DNA from: Cytophagales bacterium
GTDB lineage: Bacteria > Bacteroidota > Bacteroidia > Cytophagales > Cyclobacteriaceae
NCBI GenBank assembly: GCA_003504855.1
Contig: DNZD01000359.1
Span: 1-39,196, forward strand
DNA length: 39,196 nucleotides
Direction: 5' to 3'
How positions within the stretch are numbered: position 1 is the stretch's first letter; the number at the start of each line of letters is the position of its first letter. The translations under genes were made by a program, and so were the position numbers. A model generated the notes under the pieces. It was not told the DNA's origin, ran no database searches, and saw nothing but the letters and a program-made list of their open reading frames with translations. Below, piece after piece: positions 25,117 to 32,164 of the stretch.

Positions 25117-26072
25117 ATTGCCCCCAGCCTTTCGAGTAATTTCTTCGTAGCCCGGATGCCGTCTTCTTCGGAAAGCTTGTCGCCTTCGTATTCTATTCCA
25201 ATAAAATTCGTGTAACCAGCTGCTTTCACAATTGGTAACATCCTTGTGTAGTCAGTTTCGATGCAATTTCCGTCTTCATCAAAGTCATACGTCTTGGCGC
25301 TAACACCTTTGGCAAAAGGCATCAACTCGGTTACACCCTGATAGCGATCATACTGTTCCGCACAGCCCGGCTCGCCTTTTGCCTTATCGCCATAACGCAC
25401 GCAGAAATTTCCGAAGTCGGGGAGGGTGCCGCAATTCGGCATACCCACTGAGGAGATCACACCACTTAGCCATTTTCCGTCAGAAGACATACCGCCGTGG
25501 TTTTCGACAATAATGTTTATGCCTGCACTTTGGCCATACTCACTGAGTTTATGCAGGCCCTCTGCCCCCGCTTTCGCCACCTCAGCACGGTCGCCATCAC
25601 CCGAACAATTGACCCGAATGGAATGGCAGCCAAGAAATTTTGCTGCATCTACCCAGCGAAAGTGATTCTCCACTGTTACCTGTCGTTTAGCGGCATCCAA
25701 ATCTCCCATGGCCCCTTCGCCATCAATCATGATCAGGACACTGGTAACCCCGTTGTCATCGCAGCGCTGTTTCAGGTCGTTGAGGTAAGCAGTGTCCCTG
25801 GCCTTGTCCTTGAAGAATGAATTCACATATTCTACTGCATGAATACCAAACTCCTTACTGGCCCTTACGGGGAAATCAAGGTTAGTCATTTTGTTATCAA
25901 ACAAGGCCCGATGCAGTGACCATTCGGCCAATGAAATCTTGAAGAACAATTCCGGCGTTGCTACGGCAGCTGGTTTTGAAGAGCAGGCGTCTAAAATTCC
26001 TGCGCCCAGGGTGCCTCCGGCAGTCAGCAGGCCCAGGGTTCTGATGAATTCACGGCGATTGGTGTTGATCAT
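25113..26072 (-). CDS. Exported TIM-barrel protein, sugar-phosphate isomerase/epimerase family
   Basis: 319 residues. The N-terminus has a Tat-like twin-arginine motif (NRREFIRTLG, Arg6-Arg7), a hydrophobic core and a lipobox LDACSS (Cys30), so export as a lipoprotein is expected. The rest follows the AP-endonuclease-2/xylose-isomerase-like TIM barrel: KISLAEWSLHRALFDNKM, IHAVEYVNSFF, SVLIMIDGEGAMGD, CHSIRVNCSG, NIIVENHGGMSSDG, LPDFGNFC, KTYDFDEDGNC and IGIEYEGD. The metal ligand positions (Glu in VEN, Asp in PDFGNF, Glu in GIEYEG) are present. The substrate is unknown. Its position between the UbiA and FAD genes is suggestive, but this family is very abundant in Bacteroidota, so it may be unrelated to the polyketide locus. 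Confidence 0.88.
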   Translation of the reverse strand: MINTNRREFIRTLGLLTAGGTLGAGILDACSSKPAAVATPELFFKISLAEWSLHRALFDNKMTNLDFPVRASKEFGIHAVEYVNSFFKDKARDTAYLNDLKQRCDDNGVTSVLIMIDGEGAMGDLDAAKRQVTVENHFRWVDAAKFLGCHSIRVNCSGDGDRAEVAKAGAEGLHKLSEYGQSAGINIIVENHGGMSSDGKWLSGVISSVGMPNCGTLPDFGNFCVRYGDKAKGEPGCAEQYDRYQGVTELMPFAKGVSAKTYDFDEDGNCIETDYTRMLPIVKAAGYTNFIGIEYEGDKLSEEDGIRATKKLLERLGAI

Positions 26073-26160
26073 GACAAATTGAGTTTGAAATACAAAGTAT
26101 CAAAAAATGAGATACAGGCCGCACTTTTTATGGTTGAGGTGTCCCGGAAAGATAAACGCA

Positions 26161-27300
26161 TCAAATTTCGTTTGACATGGAGAAGGGCTCGCCATGGGTT
26201 TTTTTCATCAGATAGCGAGCAACGCCTGGCGTGCTGTTGGCCAGCGAGACGGCCAGGTTTGAACTCCATATGCCACCAAATAATTGTTGTATCTGCCGTC
26301 CTGCCCATAGTCTTCTCGAGAACAACGAATTCCAGGCGCTGGTGTAGTCCTGCTCCAGCTGGTCGCGGTCATAGGATTTGTCTTCCACATATCGAATGAC
26401 ATGCTCACTCAACACCTTCGCACCATGAATGGCCAGCGCCATGCCGTTTCCGCACAGTGGAGTAATCATGCCGGCTGCGTCACCAGCCATAAGGATGTGA
26501 TGCGCTACCGGTGATTTGGTTTCAAAGGAGATCTCATTGATGACTTCTGGTTTTTCAAAAAGAAAGGTGGCCGTTGAGAAGATCTGCTGAAGGAATGGAT
26601 TTTGGTACAGTACCTGCGTCTCCATGTCCCGTACATTACCATATTTCTTTACGTTGTCCCGGTGGGTGAGGTAGCACAGATTGATTCGGCCATCCTCTAC
26701 CTGGCTGATGCCACAGTATCCGTTTTTGAAATTGTGCAATGCAATGAGGTCATCTGCAAAACCAGAAAGCCTGATGTGATATTTCACACCTACATAAGGT
26801 GAACGTCTGCCGAAAAACCCGCGCTTGAGATATCCATCCAACCGGGAACGCTTGCCGAACGCGCCAATCACAATGTCTGCCTCATGTTCTTGTTGAGATG
26901 TGCGCACCGTAAATGTGTTTCTATTATAAACTATCGACTCAACTTCACTACCCGTGCAGAACCTTACGCCAAGGGATTGCGCCTTTTGATAAAGGTATTG
27001 ATCAAATGCATAGCGACTGACGCCAAAGCCACCGAGATCAAGTGGCATGGATGCCGACCTGCCATTCACCGAGGTTAGTTCGAAGCGATTAATCTGCGAT
27101 GGCCTCAATTCGTGTGGATAGCAACCCAGATCGTCCAGGTAAGGCACAACCTCATTAGAGATGTATTCACCGCAAACCCGATGAAAGGGATACATCTTTT
27201 TCTCTATGACATACGCCTTTATACCTATCCTGGCGAGGTGAATTGAAGAAATTAATCCGGCAAGACCACCACCAACAATGACAATTTTCACATCTTTCAT
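26161..27300 (-). CDS. FAD-dependent oxidoreductase (geranylgeranyl-reductase/hydroxylase-like) of the type III PKS locus
   Basis: 379 residues. The N-terminal dinucleotide-binding motif is IVIVGGGLAGLISSIHLAR (6-24). FHRVCGEYISNE follows, the motif seen in the geranylgeranyl-reductase-like subgroup. Then comes DIVIGAFGKRSRLDGYL as the GD-box region, and the second FAD motif MAGDAAGMITPLCGNGMALA (about 275-295). It is either an aromatic hydroxylase in the SrsC sense (resorcinol to quinone) or a reductase of a prenyl chain; the CGEYIS and CGNGMA motifs make both plausible. It ends 88 bases before the exported isomerase starts on the same strand. Confidence 0.85.
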   Translation of the reverse strand: MKDVKIVIVGGGLAGLISSIHLARIGIKAYVIEKKMYPFHRVCGEYISNEVVPYLDDLGCYPHELRPSQINRFELTSVNGRSASMPLDLGGFGVSRYAFDQYLYQKAQSLGVRFCTGSEVESIVYNRNTFTVRTSQQEHEADIVIGAFGKRSRLDGYLKRGFFGRRSPYVGVKYHIRLSGFADDLIALHNFKNGYCGISQVEDGRINLCYLTHRDNVKKYGNVRDMETQVLYQNPFLQQIFSTATFLFEKPEVINEISFETKSPVAHHILMAGDAAGMITPLCGNGMALAIHGAKVLSEHVIRYVEDKSYDRDQLEQDYTSAWNSLFSRRLWAGRQIQQLFGGIWSSNLAVSLANSTPGVARYLMKKTHGEPFSMSNEI

Positions 27301-27399
27301 TCGTTAAAACTAAGTATTCGCTTTTCCGTAAACATCGGTGGCAAATAATAAAGTTTTCAAGCAGTGGTTACCCGGTGACAACTAACGAATCTTAAGGGT

Positions 27400-27867
27400 A
27401 TGAATGAAGCGAATAGACATAGTAGTTGGCGTGTATTACTCATTGGTAACAATCCCATCGAACTTAGTCAGGTTTGTTATTCCTTACAGGAAATTCCGTA
27501 CAAGCGGATTCTTACGGAACTGGCTTTTGACCTCACCTCAACGCTTCAACGCTTGAATCATTTTGAGCCCCAGCACATTCTAATTGATGACAACATGGGG
27601 TGCCGGGAACTGCATAAACTGGTGCAGCACATTCAGCGGTTGGCCGGCGATGTCCCGATAACAGTAGTAAAGAATTCCAACTATCAGGAGACCATTGGCT
27701 CCGGGGTTATGAACTTTGTTCTGAAAAGTCAGTTGTCCGGAGAGAAGTTGTACCGTGAAATGATTAATGCAAATCACTTCAGGCTCATGCAGCAACATTG
27801 GGTAAGATCTTACGGCCGCACACGCCGCAGGCCCCTGCGGGAATGGATTCAGGCGGCCATGCTCTAG
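27400..27867 (+). CDS. Degenerate receiver-domain-like protein
   Basis: 155 residues. The layout is that of a response-regulator receiver: strand RVLLIGNNPIELSQVCYSL (11-29), HILIDDNMG (59-67, Asp63/Asp64 in the phospho-acceptor area), PITVVKNSN (86-94), and MNFVLKSQLSGEKLYREM (104-121, with Lys109 in the conserved Lys place). The acidic pair that binds Mg after the first strand is replaced by Asn17-Asn18, so canonical phosphorylation is doubtful. A basic C-terminal tail (SYGRTRRRPLREW) follows, and no DNA-binding domain is seen. It is divergent from the FAD oxidoreductase (99-base gap), and its stop overlaps the aspartyl protease stop by 4 bases. Confidence 0.65.
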   Translation: MNEANRHSSWRVLLIGNNPIELSQVCYSLQEIPYKRILTELAFDLTSTLQRLNHFEPQHILIDDNMGCRELHKLVQHIQRLAGDVPITVVKNSNYQETIGSGVMNFVLKSQLSGEKLYREMINANHFRLMQQHWVRSYGRTRRRPLREWIQAAML

Positions 27868-29090
27868 ATCTGACTTTCCAGGGCAAAGTGCCGGGTTACT
27901 TTCTCACCATTTCGAAGCAACTCTACTTTGATTTTTTTTCCGGGCTTTTGGTTGAATTCACCATTCACCCGTCCCAGGTCCAGTTCCTTCGCCTGCACCC
28001 CGTTGATACTCACCAGTTCGTCGCCACTCTTAATGCCGGCCTTGTCAGCAGGTGAATCTTTTCGAACGTCAGTAATTTCATATTTCCGGAGCCTCGAGCC
28101 TTTTGCCTTTAGCGTCAGCCCACTCATGTTGAAGTGGAAGGCATTCGAAAAGCTGCTGTTTTTCTTCAGGTAGAGGCGCTCGCGCGGGAAGTCATAAATG
28201 GTGGTAAACCGACTGAGTATTTCACCGCCGAGGGTCCCATTTCTGAATATGTCGGTTGCCTTGAGGGTATCGATGTAGGAATTGGCATCTGGAAAATTTA
28301 CAATGGGATTATCAATGGTAAACTTTCCGACCGTCACGCCCCGGATGCGGCCAATTCTACCCGTAATGAGTCCGCCCAGTCCGCGTCCGATCAGACTTTG
28401 CACGTTTTTTTCAGGAATGAATATTTCCTTGTTGGAGGAAGGATCCAGAACCAGTCCGTGACTGGCTCCACTGTCAACAAGCAATTTGGCAGGAACAACA
28501 ACACCATTGCTCATTTGAACCGACGCCTGAATATACGGTTTGGTATCCTCAACGTGCATGGGCAGCATTTCATATCGCTTGCCAGGCTGGAAAAATTCTG
28601 GACGGATAATGGTCACTTCCTTTTCTTTGTAATCGATCTGAACGATAAACCGACTGAATATTTCATAGCCCAATACGCCTTGCACATCCGTACCCAGGTA
28701 ATTGCGAAGTTCCAGATAGTCTTTTTCAAGCACGAGCACAGCATGACCTTCGCCATGCAGCCCGGGAAGATCAAGTGTTACATTGTTGGTGACGTAGGCT
28801 TCAACTACTTTATCACCACCGGGCCCGGCAACCATATAATGCCTGCCATAGTTGAGTTTTAAGAGATCGCTGAAACTGCGTTCCGTGAGAATGGTGGTAC
28901 GCACTCCGGTATCAAGGATAAACTTCAAAGGCAATTGCCCATTCAATACCACCGGCACGATCACCAGGTTGTTCACAATTTCAATGGGGAACTTCACCTT
29001 ATGTCTGCCACCAGTAATGGCTAAGCCCAACTGGCCGTGCGCCACGACAGGAAGCATCAAAAAGAGAATGTACAGTTTAAGAAAGCGCAT
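27864..29090 (-). CDS. Exported aspartyl protease with two Asp motifs and a PDZ domain
   Basis: 408 residues with a signal peptide (MRFLKLYILFLMLPVVAHGQ). Two retroviral-type aspartyl protease lobes lie in a single chain: FILDTGVRTTILTE (58-70, catalytic Asp60) and LLVDSGASHGLVLD (203-216, Asp206). Each is followed by the hydrophobic-Gly strand motif (VQGVLGYEIF and NGTLGGEILSRF). The C-terminal 70 residues form a PDZ domain (KDSPADKAGIKSGDELVSIN). The two lobes give an internally paired pepsin-like arrangement, so it may act as a monomer. Substrates are unknown; a periplasmic or surface protein-processing role is inferred. The gene lies downstream of the LOG-family gene on the same strand, 54 bases apart. 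Confidence 0.9.
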   Translation of the reverse strand: MRFLKLYILFLMLPVVAHGQLGLAITGGRHKVKFPIEIVNNLVIVPVVLNGQLPLKFILDTGVRTTILTERSFSDLLKLNYGRHYMVAGPGGDKVVEAYVTNNVTLDLPGLHGEGHAVLVLEKDYLELRNYLGTDVQGVLGYEIFSRFIVQIDYKEKEVTIIRPEFFQPGKRYEMLPMHVEDTKPYIQASVQMSNGVVVPAKLLVDSGASHGLVLDPSSNKEIFIPEKNVQSLIGRGLGGLITGRIGRIRGVTVGKFTIDNPIVNFPDANSYIDTLKATDIFRNGTLGGEILSRFTTIYDFPRERLYLKKNSSFSNAFHFNMSGLTLKAKGSRLRKYEITDVRKDSPADKAGIKSGDELVSINGVQAKELDLGRVNGEFNQKPGKKIKVELLRNGEKVTRHFALESQI

Positions 29091-29144
29091 GAGCCGAGTT
29101 GCCCCGCTTAAAACTATTGAAAAAAAACAGAAATGAAATAATTG

Positions 29145-29687
29145 TTAAACGGCAACTACCCCCAGTGCGGTGAGCAATTTGACAGGAGAATCCGCGATAG
29201 TAAGAAATTTCAGGTTTTCGGCTGCCAGAAAGCCTTCATCAGCCATGGTTTTCATCTGATCGACAAGGGGTGTAAAGAACCCATGCAGATTCAGGAGACC
29301 GACGGGCTGATTCACGAGGTGCAATTGGCGCCAGGTAAGGATCTCGGCCAGTTCATCCAGTGTACCCCAACCGCCAGGAAGGGCAATGAATACATCAGCG
29401 AGGTCGGCCATTTTCTTTTTGCGCTCATGCATCGAATCAACAATAATGAGTTCGGTAAGCCCGTGGTGTCCAACTTCCCGCCTCATCAGAAAATCCGGAA
29501 TTACACCGATTGCCTTCCCACCGTGCAATAAAGTGGAATCAGCAACAATGCCCATGAGGCCAATATTGCCGCCACCATATACCAGGGTATGACCGTGTTT
29601 GGCGATGAATTCGCCTACGGTACGGGCCGCATCAGTATAGCGGGCATGGTGCCCGGTTGCAGACCCGCAAAAAACGCAAATATTCAT
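29145..29687 (-). CDS. LOG-family protein (cytokinin riboside 5'-monophosphate phosphoribohydrolase-like)
   Basis: 180 residues, typical TIGR00730/LOG length. It has FCGSATG, VYGGGNIGLMG, VIPDFLMRREVGHHGL, MHERKKKMADLADVFIALPG and the signature PGGWGTLDELAEILTW. In the characterised PGGxGTxxE motif the variable position is Trp here. Members hydrolyse nucleoside 5'-monophosphates to base and ribose 5-phosphate; in bacteria the physiological substrate is usually AMP-like. Cytoplasmic. It is preceded by a 57-residue membrane microprotein on the same strand with a 15-base gap. Confidence 0.92.
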   Translation of the reverse strand: MNICVFCGSATGHHARYTDAARTVGEFIAKHGHTLVYGGGNIGLMGIVADSTLLHGGKAIGVIPDFLMRREVGHHGLTELIIVDSMHERKKKMADLADVFIALPGGWGTLDELAEILTWRQLHLVNQPVGLLNLHGFFTPLVDQMKTMADEGFLAAENLKFLTIADSPVKLLTALGVVAV

Positions 29688-29702
29688 TCGACTGATCCCG
29701 GA

Positions 29703-29876
29703 TCAGTGCTTAACGTCGTGTTCGTTGTTGCTAACTGATTTGTTGGGAAATAGCCAGGGCGAAATGAAAGCAAGGAGGAACAACGGGCAAACGACTCCAA
29801 AGAAAAACCACATAAGAAATTGTTTAGGCCGCCAATTTAACCCGGATTTGCCATTTCTTGCAATATTTGAGATCAT
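29703..29876 (-). CDS. 57-residue membrane microprotein upstream of the LOG gene
   Basis: Reading frame from ATG 29876 to TGA 29703-29705. It has a basic N-terminal part (MISNIARNGKSGLNWRPKQF), one strongly hydrophobic helix (LMWFFFGVVCPLFLLAFISP, about 21-40) and a polar tail ending NNEHDVKH. The basic segment before the helix predicts N-in, C-out topology. A shorter version from the internal Met22 is possible. It is located 15 bases before the LOG start, so they form a transcript. I know no named family. It is short enough to be missed by length-filtered gene calling. Confidence 0.6.
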   Translation of the reverse strand: MISNIARNGKSGLNWRPKQFLMWFFFGVVCPLFLLAFISPWLFPNKSVSNNEHDVKH

Positions 29877-29932
29877 GCGGAAACATTATATCTGTATTTT
29901 GAGTTTAAATCGCACTTAGCTCCTGTCTAGCA

Positions 29933-30490
29933 ATGAAAAAAGTGATTCTGATTTCCGGCCTGGTGGTAGCCCTGGGCGCCGTGGTAGCGATCCTGGTAGG
30001 CTATAAATTCACCAAATCCCATAGCCCGGAGGAATTGGTTTCCTATGAGGAAGGCGACCTGCGCATAGCGGTGTCTTACAACCGTCCATTCAAAAAAGGC
30101 CGTCAGATTTTTGGTGCCCTGGTTCCTTATGGAAAAACCTGGCGTACAGGTGCCAACGAGCCAACCACGCTGGAAACCAACAAAGACATCACGATTGGCG
30201 GCAAAATCCTCAAGAAAGGCAGGTATTCATTGTGGACTGTGCCAAATGAGACTTCATGGCAGGTAGTGTTTAACTCCAGCGTGCCGAATTGGGGAGTTGA
30301 TGTAATGAAAAATGGCCAGGCTGCCCGCGATGAGAAAACGGATGCACTGGTAATCGAAGTCCCCGTGATGCAAACTGAAAAAGAATTTGAACAATTCACC
30401 ATCAGAATTGAAAAGGCTGATGATGCGCTTGAACTAGTACTCGCCTGGGATAAGACCCTGGTCGTGGTATCGTTTGTGGTTAACGAATAA
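29933..30490 (+). CDS. DUF2911 family protein, membrane-anchored or exported
   Basis: 185 residues. The N-terminal hydrophobic helix (VILISGLVVALGAVVAILVG, 4-23) has no obvious cleavage site, so it is probably a signal anchor. The DUF2911 core is clear: IAVSYNRPFKKGRQIFGALV, PYGKTWRTGANEPTTLETNK, GKILKKGRYSLWTVPNETSW and LVLAWDKTLVVVSF. The fold is a jelly-roll-like beta sandwich; function is unknown though the family is abundant in Bacteroidota. The 3' end overlaps the PD40 gene on the other strand by 11 bases. It is divergent from the 57-residue microprotein. Confidence 0.88.
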   Translation: MKKVILISGLVVALGAVVAILVGYKFTKSHSPEELVSYEEGDLRIAVSYNRPFKKGRQIFGALVPYGKTWRTGANEPTTLETNKDITIGGKILKKGRYSLWTVPNETSWQVVFNSSVPNWGVDVMKNGQAARDEKTDALVIEVPVMQTEKEFEQFTIRIEKADDALELVLAWDKTLVVVSFVVNE

Positions 30491-32060
30491 TCAGCTTAAC
30501 CCTGGTGCGAGGCTTATCGGCTTCGCCTAAAGGTGCAGACAACAATTTTTGCGAGAACTTAAGCCGATCATTGTTCACCCCCGCTTTAGTGAAATAATCC
30601 CGGAGCGTTTGTGCCTGGGCTGTCGTTCTGTTATTGTGGTACCGCACTTTCACTACCAGCGAGTCGCGTGTGGCCGTGGTTACTGAGTCAACGGCATAGC
30701 TGACCGGAACTCGAATAGTATCCCGTTGTATTTCGGTCATATCGGGCGAAATCTTTAGCGTATCGTTGAGGTAAGGTTCCAGGGTTAACTCAAAAGTGAA
30801 GTTGAGACGTGGGTTGCCATCCATGAGGCGCTTCACGCGACGCAGTTCCTGTGCCGACAGCGGGTCGAGGTCCGCAGTAAGGTCGCGGTATCCAATCCCC
30901 TCCAGCTGAATGGTATCTCCTGCGGCAGCAGCTTTCAGTTTGGCACTCACCTTTTCAAGCAATGAAAACTTCTCTTTGGTCAGGTCAAAATGCCTGGAAT
31001 AAAACGTGTAGTTATCAAGTGCAGGCTCAATGGACAAGTCATACACCGATCCCTCTTTAACATAGGCTACAAATTGGCCAGCTGAATTGGGGTTGGTTGC
31101 AAAAACCTTGGTGTTATTGCGCAGATCAAATATGGACACGAATGCCGACCCGGGTTGATCGGGTCCTGAAACCTGACCTTCAATTTTGATGGTGGTCTTT
31201 GGCCTGAGCTCGGCAGGGAACAACAACTCTACCAATTCGGTAACACGCGTGCCAGGCACATGCTTCAACAGGTATCGGCCCAGGGATGAAGCACTCACAA
31301 ACTGATCGTCACCGGGTGTATTTGCAAAGTCCAGCGCCAGCGGTGGGGTCCACGTATTGTTCTGGAATCGCGTCAAATACAAATCCATGCCTCCTTTGTT
31401 GGGTTGCAGCTTGTTGGAGGCAAAAATCAGCGTTTCCCCATCGCCCATAATCCGTGGTGACTGTGAATTGCCTGTGTTGATAAAGGCAGGTAATTCAGTG
31501 GGTTCATCCCATTGTCCATTGGGTTTCTTTCGGGCCACCATTAGTTTGCACCGGTCGGCCTGTGTGCCGGTCATGGTTTCACAGCGCATGAAATAAAAAG
31601 CCATGCCGTCGGCGGATGGCGAAGGGCAGGCGTCATTAAGTTTTGAATTAATTGGGTTGAGCAGGTTGACAGGCTCTGCCCAGGAGCTGCCGCGGCGCGA
31701 ACAAGCATAGATATCGTAGCCGCCCATACCATTGGACTTTGCATTGCTGATGTAGAGGATATTTCCGTCCGGGCTCAAGCCAAACCCATATAAATAATTC
31801 AGGTGATTGTTGACAGCCCGGGGTAAGATCACCGGGTCAGTCCAATTGGTACCTGATTTATTGGTTTGGTTAAGGGTCAGGGCATTGTCCTCGGCCACAT
31901 CAGCCAGGTACACGATCGTGTTGCCATCCAATGCAATAAATGGTGCCGAGTTGTTGATGGACGAGTGGTTAACGTTTGCTGGCATCTTGCGAAGCCGGGA
32001 TTGGCCAAACAACCCATGAGCCGCCAGAACGGCCACCAGGACTAAGTGCAATCGATTCAT
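30480..32060 (-). CDS. Exported PD40 protein with degenerate OmpA-like C-terminus
   Basis: 526 residues from ATG 32060, the start giving a proper signal peptide (MNRLHLVLVAVLAAHGLFGQ); an upstream in-frame ATG at 32096 would bury it. Four to five PD40 blades follow (e.g. LSPDGNILYISNAKSNGMGG, PSADGMAFYFMRCE, GDGETLIFASNKLQPNKGG). Then comes a carboxypeptidase-regulatory-like stretch (IKIEGQVSGPDQPGSAFVSI) and a C-terminal module alignable to OmpA (HNNRTTAQAQTLRDYFTKAG). In that module the peptidoglycan-binding Arg is replaced by Gln and the Asp motif is lost. There is no lipobox. It probably sits in the periplasm or outer membrane; a scaffold role is inferred. Confidence 0.88.
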   Translation of the reverse strand: MNRLHLVLVAVLAAHGLFGQSRLRKMPANVNHSSINNSAPFIALDGNTIVYLADVAEDNALTLNQTNKSGTNWTDPVILPRAVNNHLNYLYGFGLSPDGNILYISNAKSNGMGGYDIYACSRRGSSWAEPVNLLNPINSKLNDACPSPSADGMAFYFMRCETMTGTQADRCKLMVARKKPNGQWDEPTELPAFINTGNSQSPRIMGDGETLIFASNKLQPNKGGMDLYLTRFQNNTWTPPLALDFANTPGDDQFVSASSLGRYLLKHVPGTRVTELVELLFPAELRPKTTIKIEGQVSGPDQPGSAFVSIFDLRNNTKVFATNPNSAGQFVAYVKEGSVYDLSIEPALDNYTFYSRHFDLTKEKFSLLEKVSAKLKAAAAGDTIQLEGIGYRDLTADLDPLSAQELRRVKRLMDGNPRLNFTFELTLEPYLNDTLKISPDMTEIQRDTIRVPVSYAVDSVTTATRDSLVVKVRYHNNRTTAQAQTLRDYFTKAGVNNDRLKFSQKLLSAPLGEADKPRTRVKLIIR

Positions 32061-32164
32061 GACATTAAAAGTAGCTAAAAGGCCGTACGGATACATGGGG
32101 TCTCTTCTCCGAAAAGTAGTGCCAAACTTTTATGGACTTGAAAATTTGAGTTAGTTTTAGGACA

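Noticed and set aside
28134..28862. Plus-strand frame of 242 codons
   Set aside because: Antisense to the aspartyl protease, whose DTG and DSG motifs are in the minus frame.
29725..29919. Plus-strand frame of 64 codons
   Set aside because: It is the opposite-strand shadow of the 57-residue membrane microprotein, which has the better start, hydrophobic helix and operon position.
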